Positions 23,648 through 24,222 of a stretch of DNA of 24,222 nt are shown here, piece by piece; the first letter of the stretch is position 1; each line of letters opens with the position of its first letter. Where the stretch lies: positions 1 to 24,222 of the forward strand of contig JAZLIC010000083.1 of assembly GCA_045617225.1 (NCBI GenBank). Reading direction: 5' to 3'. The notes beneath the pieces were generated by a model. It was not told the origin of the DNA. It made no database searches and saw only the letters and a list, made by a program, of their open reading frames with translations. A program made the translations under genes and the position numbers. The DNA comes from JAZLIC01 sp045617225 (GTDB taxonomy: Bacteria > Bacillota > Clostridia > Monoglobales > Monoglobaceae).

Positions 23648-24222
23648 TTATACTATTGCGGCACCGCTTTGGATATCGTCGAGGGTAGAACATACCACAA
23701 GTTTTCCGTCGTGCTCTGCGGACAAAATCATTCCTTCGGATTCAAGTCCCATCATCTTTCTTGGTGGGAAGTTTGCAATAAAGAGTACGTTCTTGCCGAC
23801 TAAATCCTCCGGCTTATAATAGTTTGCAATACCTGAGAGGATTTGGCGTTTTGTACTGCCGACTTCAAGCTCAAAACGCAAAAGCTTTGAGGACTTCGGC
23901 ACCTTTTCGCAGACAAGAACTTTGCCGACACGGATGTCAAGCTTTTCAAAGTCCTCAAAAGTTACTGCCTCTTTAAACGGCTCAATCTCTATTTCTTCTT
24001 CCTTTTTGCCCAAGGCTTCTTCAAGCTCACGGAGCTTTTCATCAAGGTCAATGCGTGCAAAAAGCGGTGTTGGGGTTGATACCCTGTCGCCTGCCTTTGT
24101 CTTGCCAAATTCGCTGAGGCTCTCCCATGTAAGTTCATCTATGCCTGTCTGCTCCGCAATTGCCTTTGAGGTATCGGGCATAAAGGACGAAAGGAGAGAA
24201 TTTATAAATCTTATTGCCTCTA
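23648..24222 (-). CDS. metG: Methionyl-tRNA synthetase, C-terminal part (cut by window edge)
   Basis: The frame stays open to the window edge, and its first visible codons (EAIRFINSLLSSFMPDTSK) are the end of the anticodon-binding helical domain, so the ATG at 24181 is internal. After a charged linker comes the C-terminal OB-fold tRNA-binding domain, with FEDFEKLDIRVGKVL, SSKLLRFELEVG, RQILSGIANYY and FIANFPPRKMMGLESEGMIL. This Trbp111-like domain aids dimerisation and tRNA capture in bacterial MetRS. The catalytic domain lies outside the window. Confidence 0.95.
   Translation of the reverse strand, partial: EAIRFINSLLSSFMPDTSKAIAEQTGIDELTWESLSEFGKTKAGDRVSTPTPLFARIDLDEKLRELEEALGKKEEEIEIEPFKEAVTFEDFEKLDIRVGKVLVCEKVPKSSKLLRFELEVGSTKRQILSGIANYYKPEDLVGKNVLFIANFPPRKMMGLESEGMILSAEHDGKLVVCSTLDDIQSGAAIV

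Noticed and set aside
1..24222. tRNA, rRNA or intact insertion sequence
   Set aside because: No tRNA cloverleaf, rRNA segment or full-length transposase was recognised on either strand; the only transposase trace is the RAYT fragment at 15577-15760.

Overview
The window looks like a chromosomal segment of an uncultured, probably gut-associated member of the Clostridia (Bacillota). The grounds are the dnaN-recF-remB-gyrB gene order, B. subtilis-sized GyrA, a RemB/DUF370 protein, a solitary MreB/Mbl-type actin, an SLH-domain cell-wall peptidase, strong AGGAGG ribosome sites and TTG starts. It is essentially chromosomal core with one phage-derived insert and several small intergenic repeats.

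Layout: (1) 1-2674, gyrA on the minus strand with a clear terminator and a repeat copy behind it. (2) 2871-4001, a MreB-family gene with a near-consensus promoter. (3) 4145-9730, a compact phage-derived block: TerL, two small proteins, an ArpU/sigma-like regulator, an S24-type repressor on the opposite strand with a divergent operator/promoter switch, a portal protein and a tail protein. No integrase, capsid, head protease, tail tube or lysis gene is present. (4) 9883-15431, a tightly coupled plus-strand envelope operon: MurJ lipid II flippase, O-antigen ligase/polymerase-like membrane protein, GT4 glycosyltransferase and two DUF4330-like membrane-anchored proteins. (5) 15449-15860, a repeat copy, the 3' end of a REP-associated tyrosine transposase (RAYT) gene, REP-like hairpins and a terminator. 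(6) 15908-18068, minus strand: a secreted SLH plus M15-type carboxypeptidase and a YigZ/IMPACT-family protein. (7) 18250-23307, plus strand: dnaN, recF, remB, gyrB and a divergent ThyX-like protein. (8) 23311-23630, a tandem array of a related repeat plus a bidirectional terminator, then the C-terminal part of metG on the minus strand running off the window.

Functionally, dnaN/recF/gyrB/gyrA give the clamp, the gap-repair loader and the supercoiling enzyme. MreB, MurJ, the polymerase, the GT4 and the SLH carboxypeptidase all act on the envelope. The S24 repressor suggests the phage block is, or was, released by DNA damage.

The most unusual element is an intergenic repeat family of about 100 bp, with five copies plus a fragment, all in the same orientation and all at gene 3' ends. 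It folds into an outer stem enclosing two hairpins, and differences between copies are compensated on the opposite arm. One copy lies beside the RAYT remnant, so it may be an undescribed REP/MITE-like element that also works as a bidirectional terminator.
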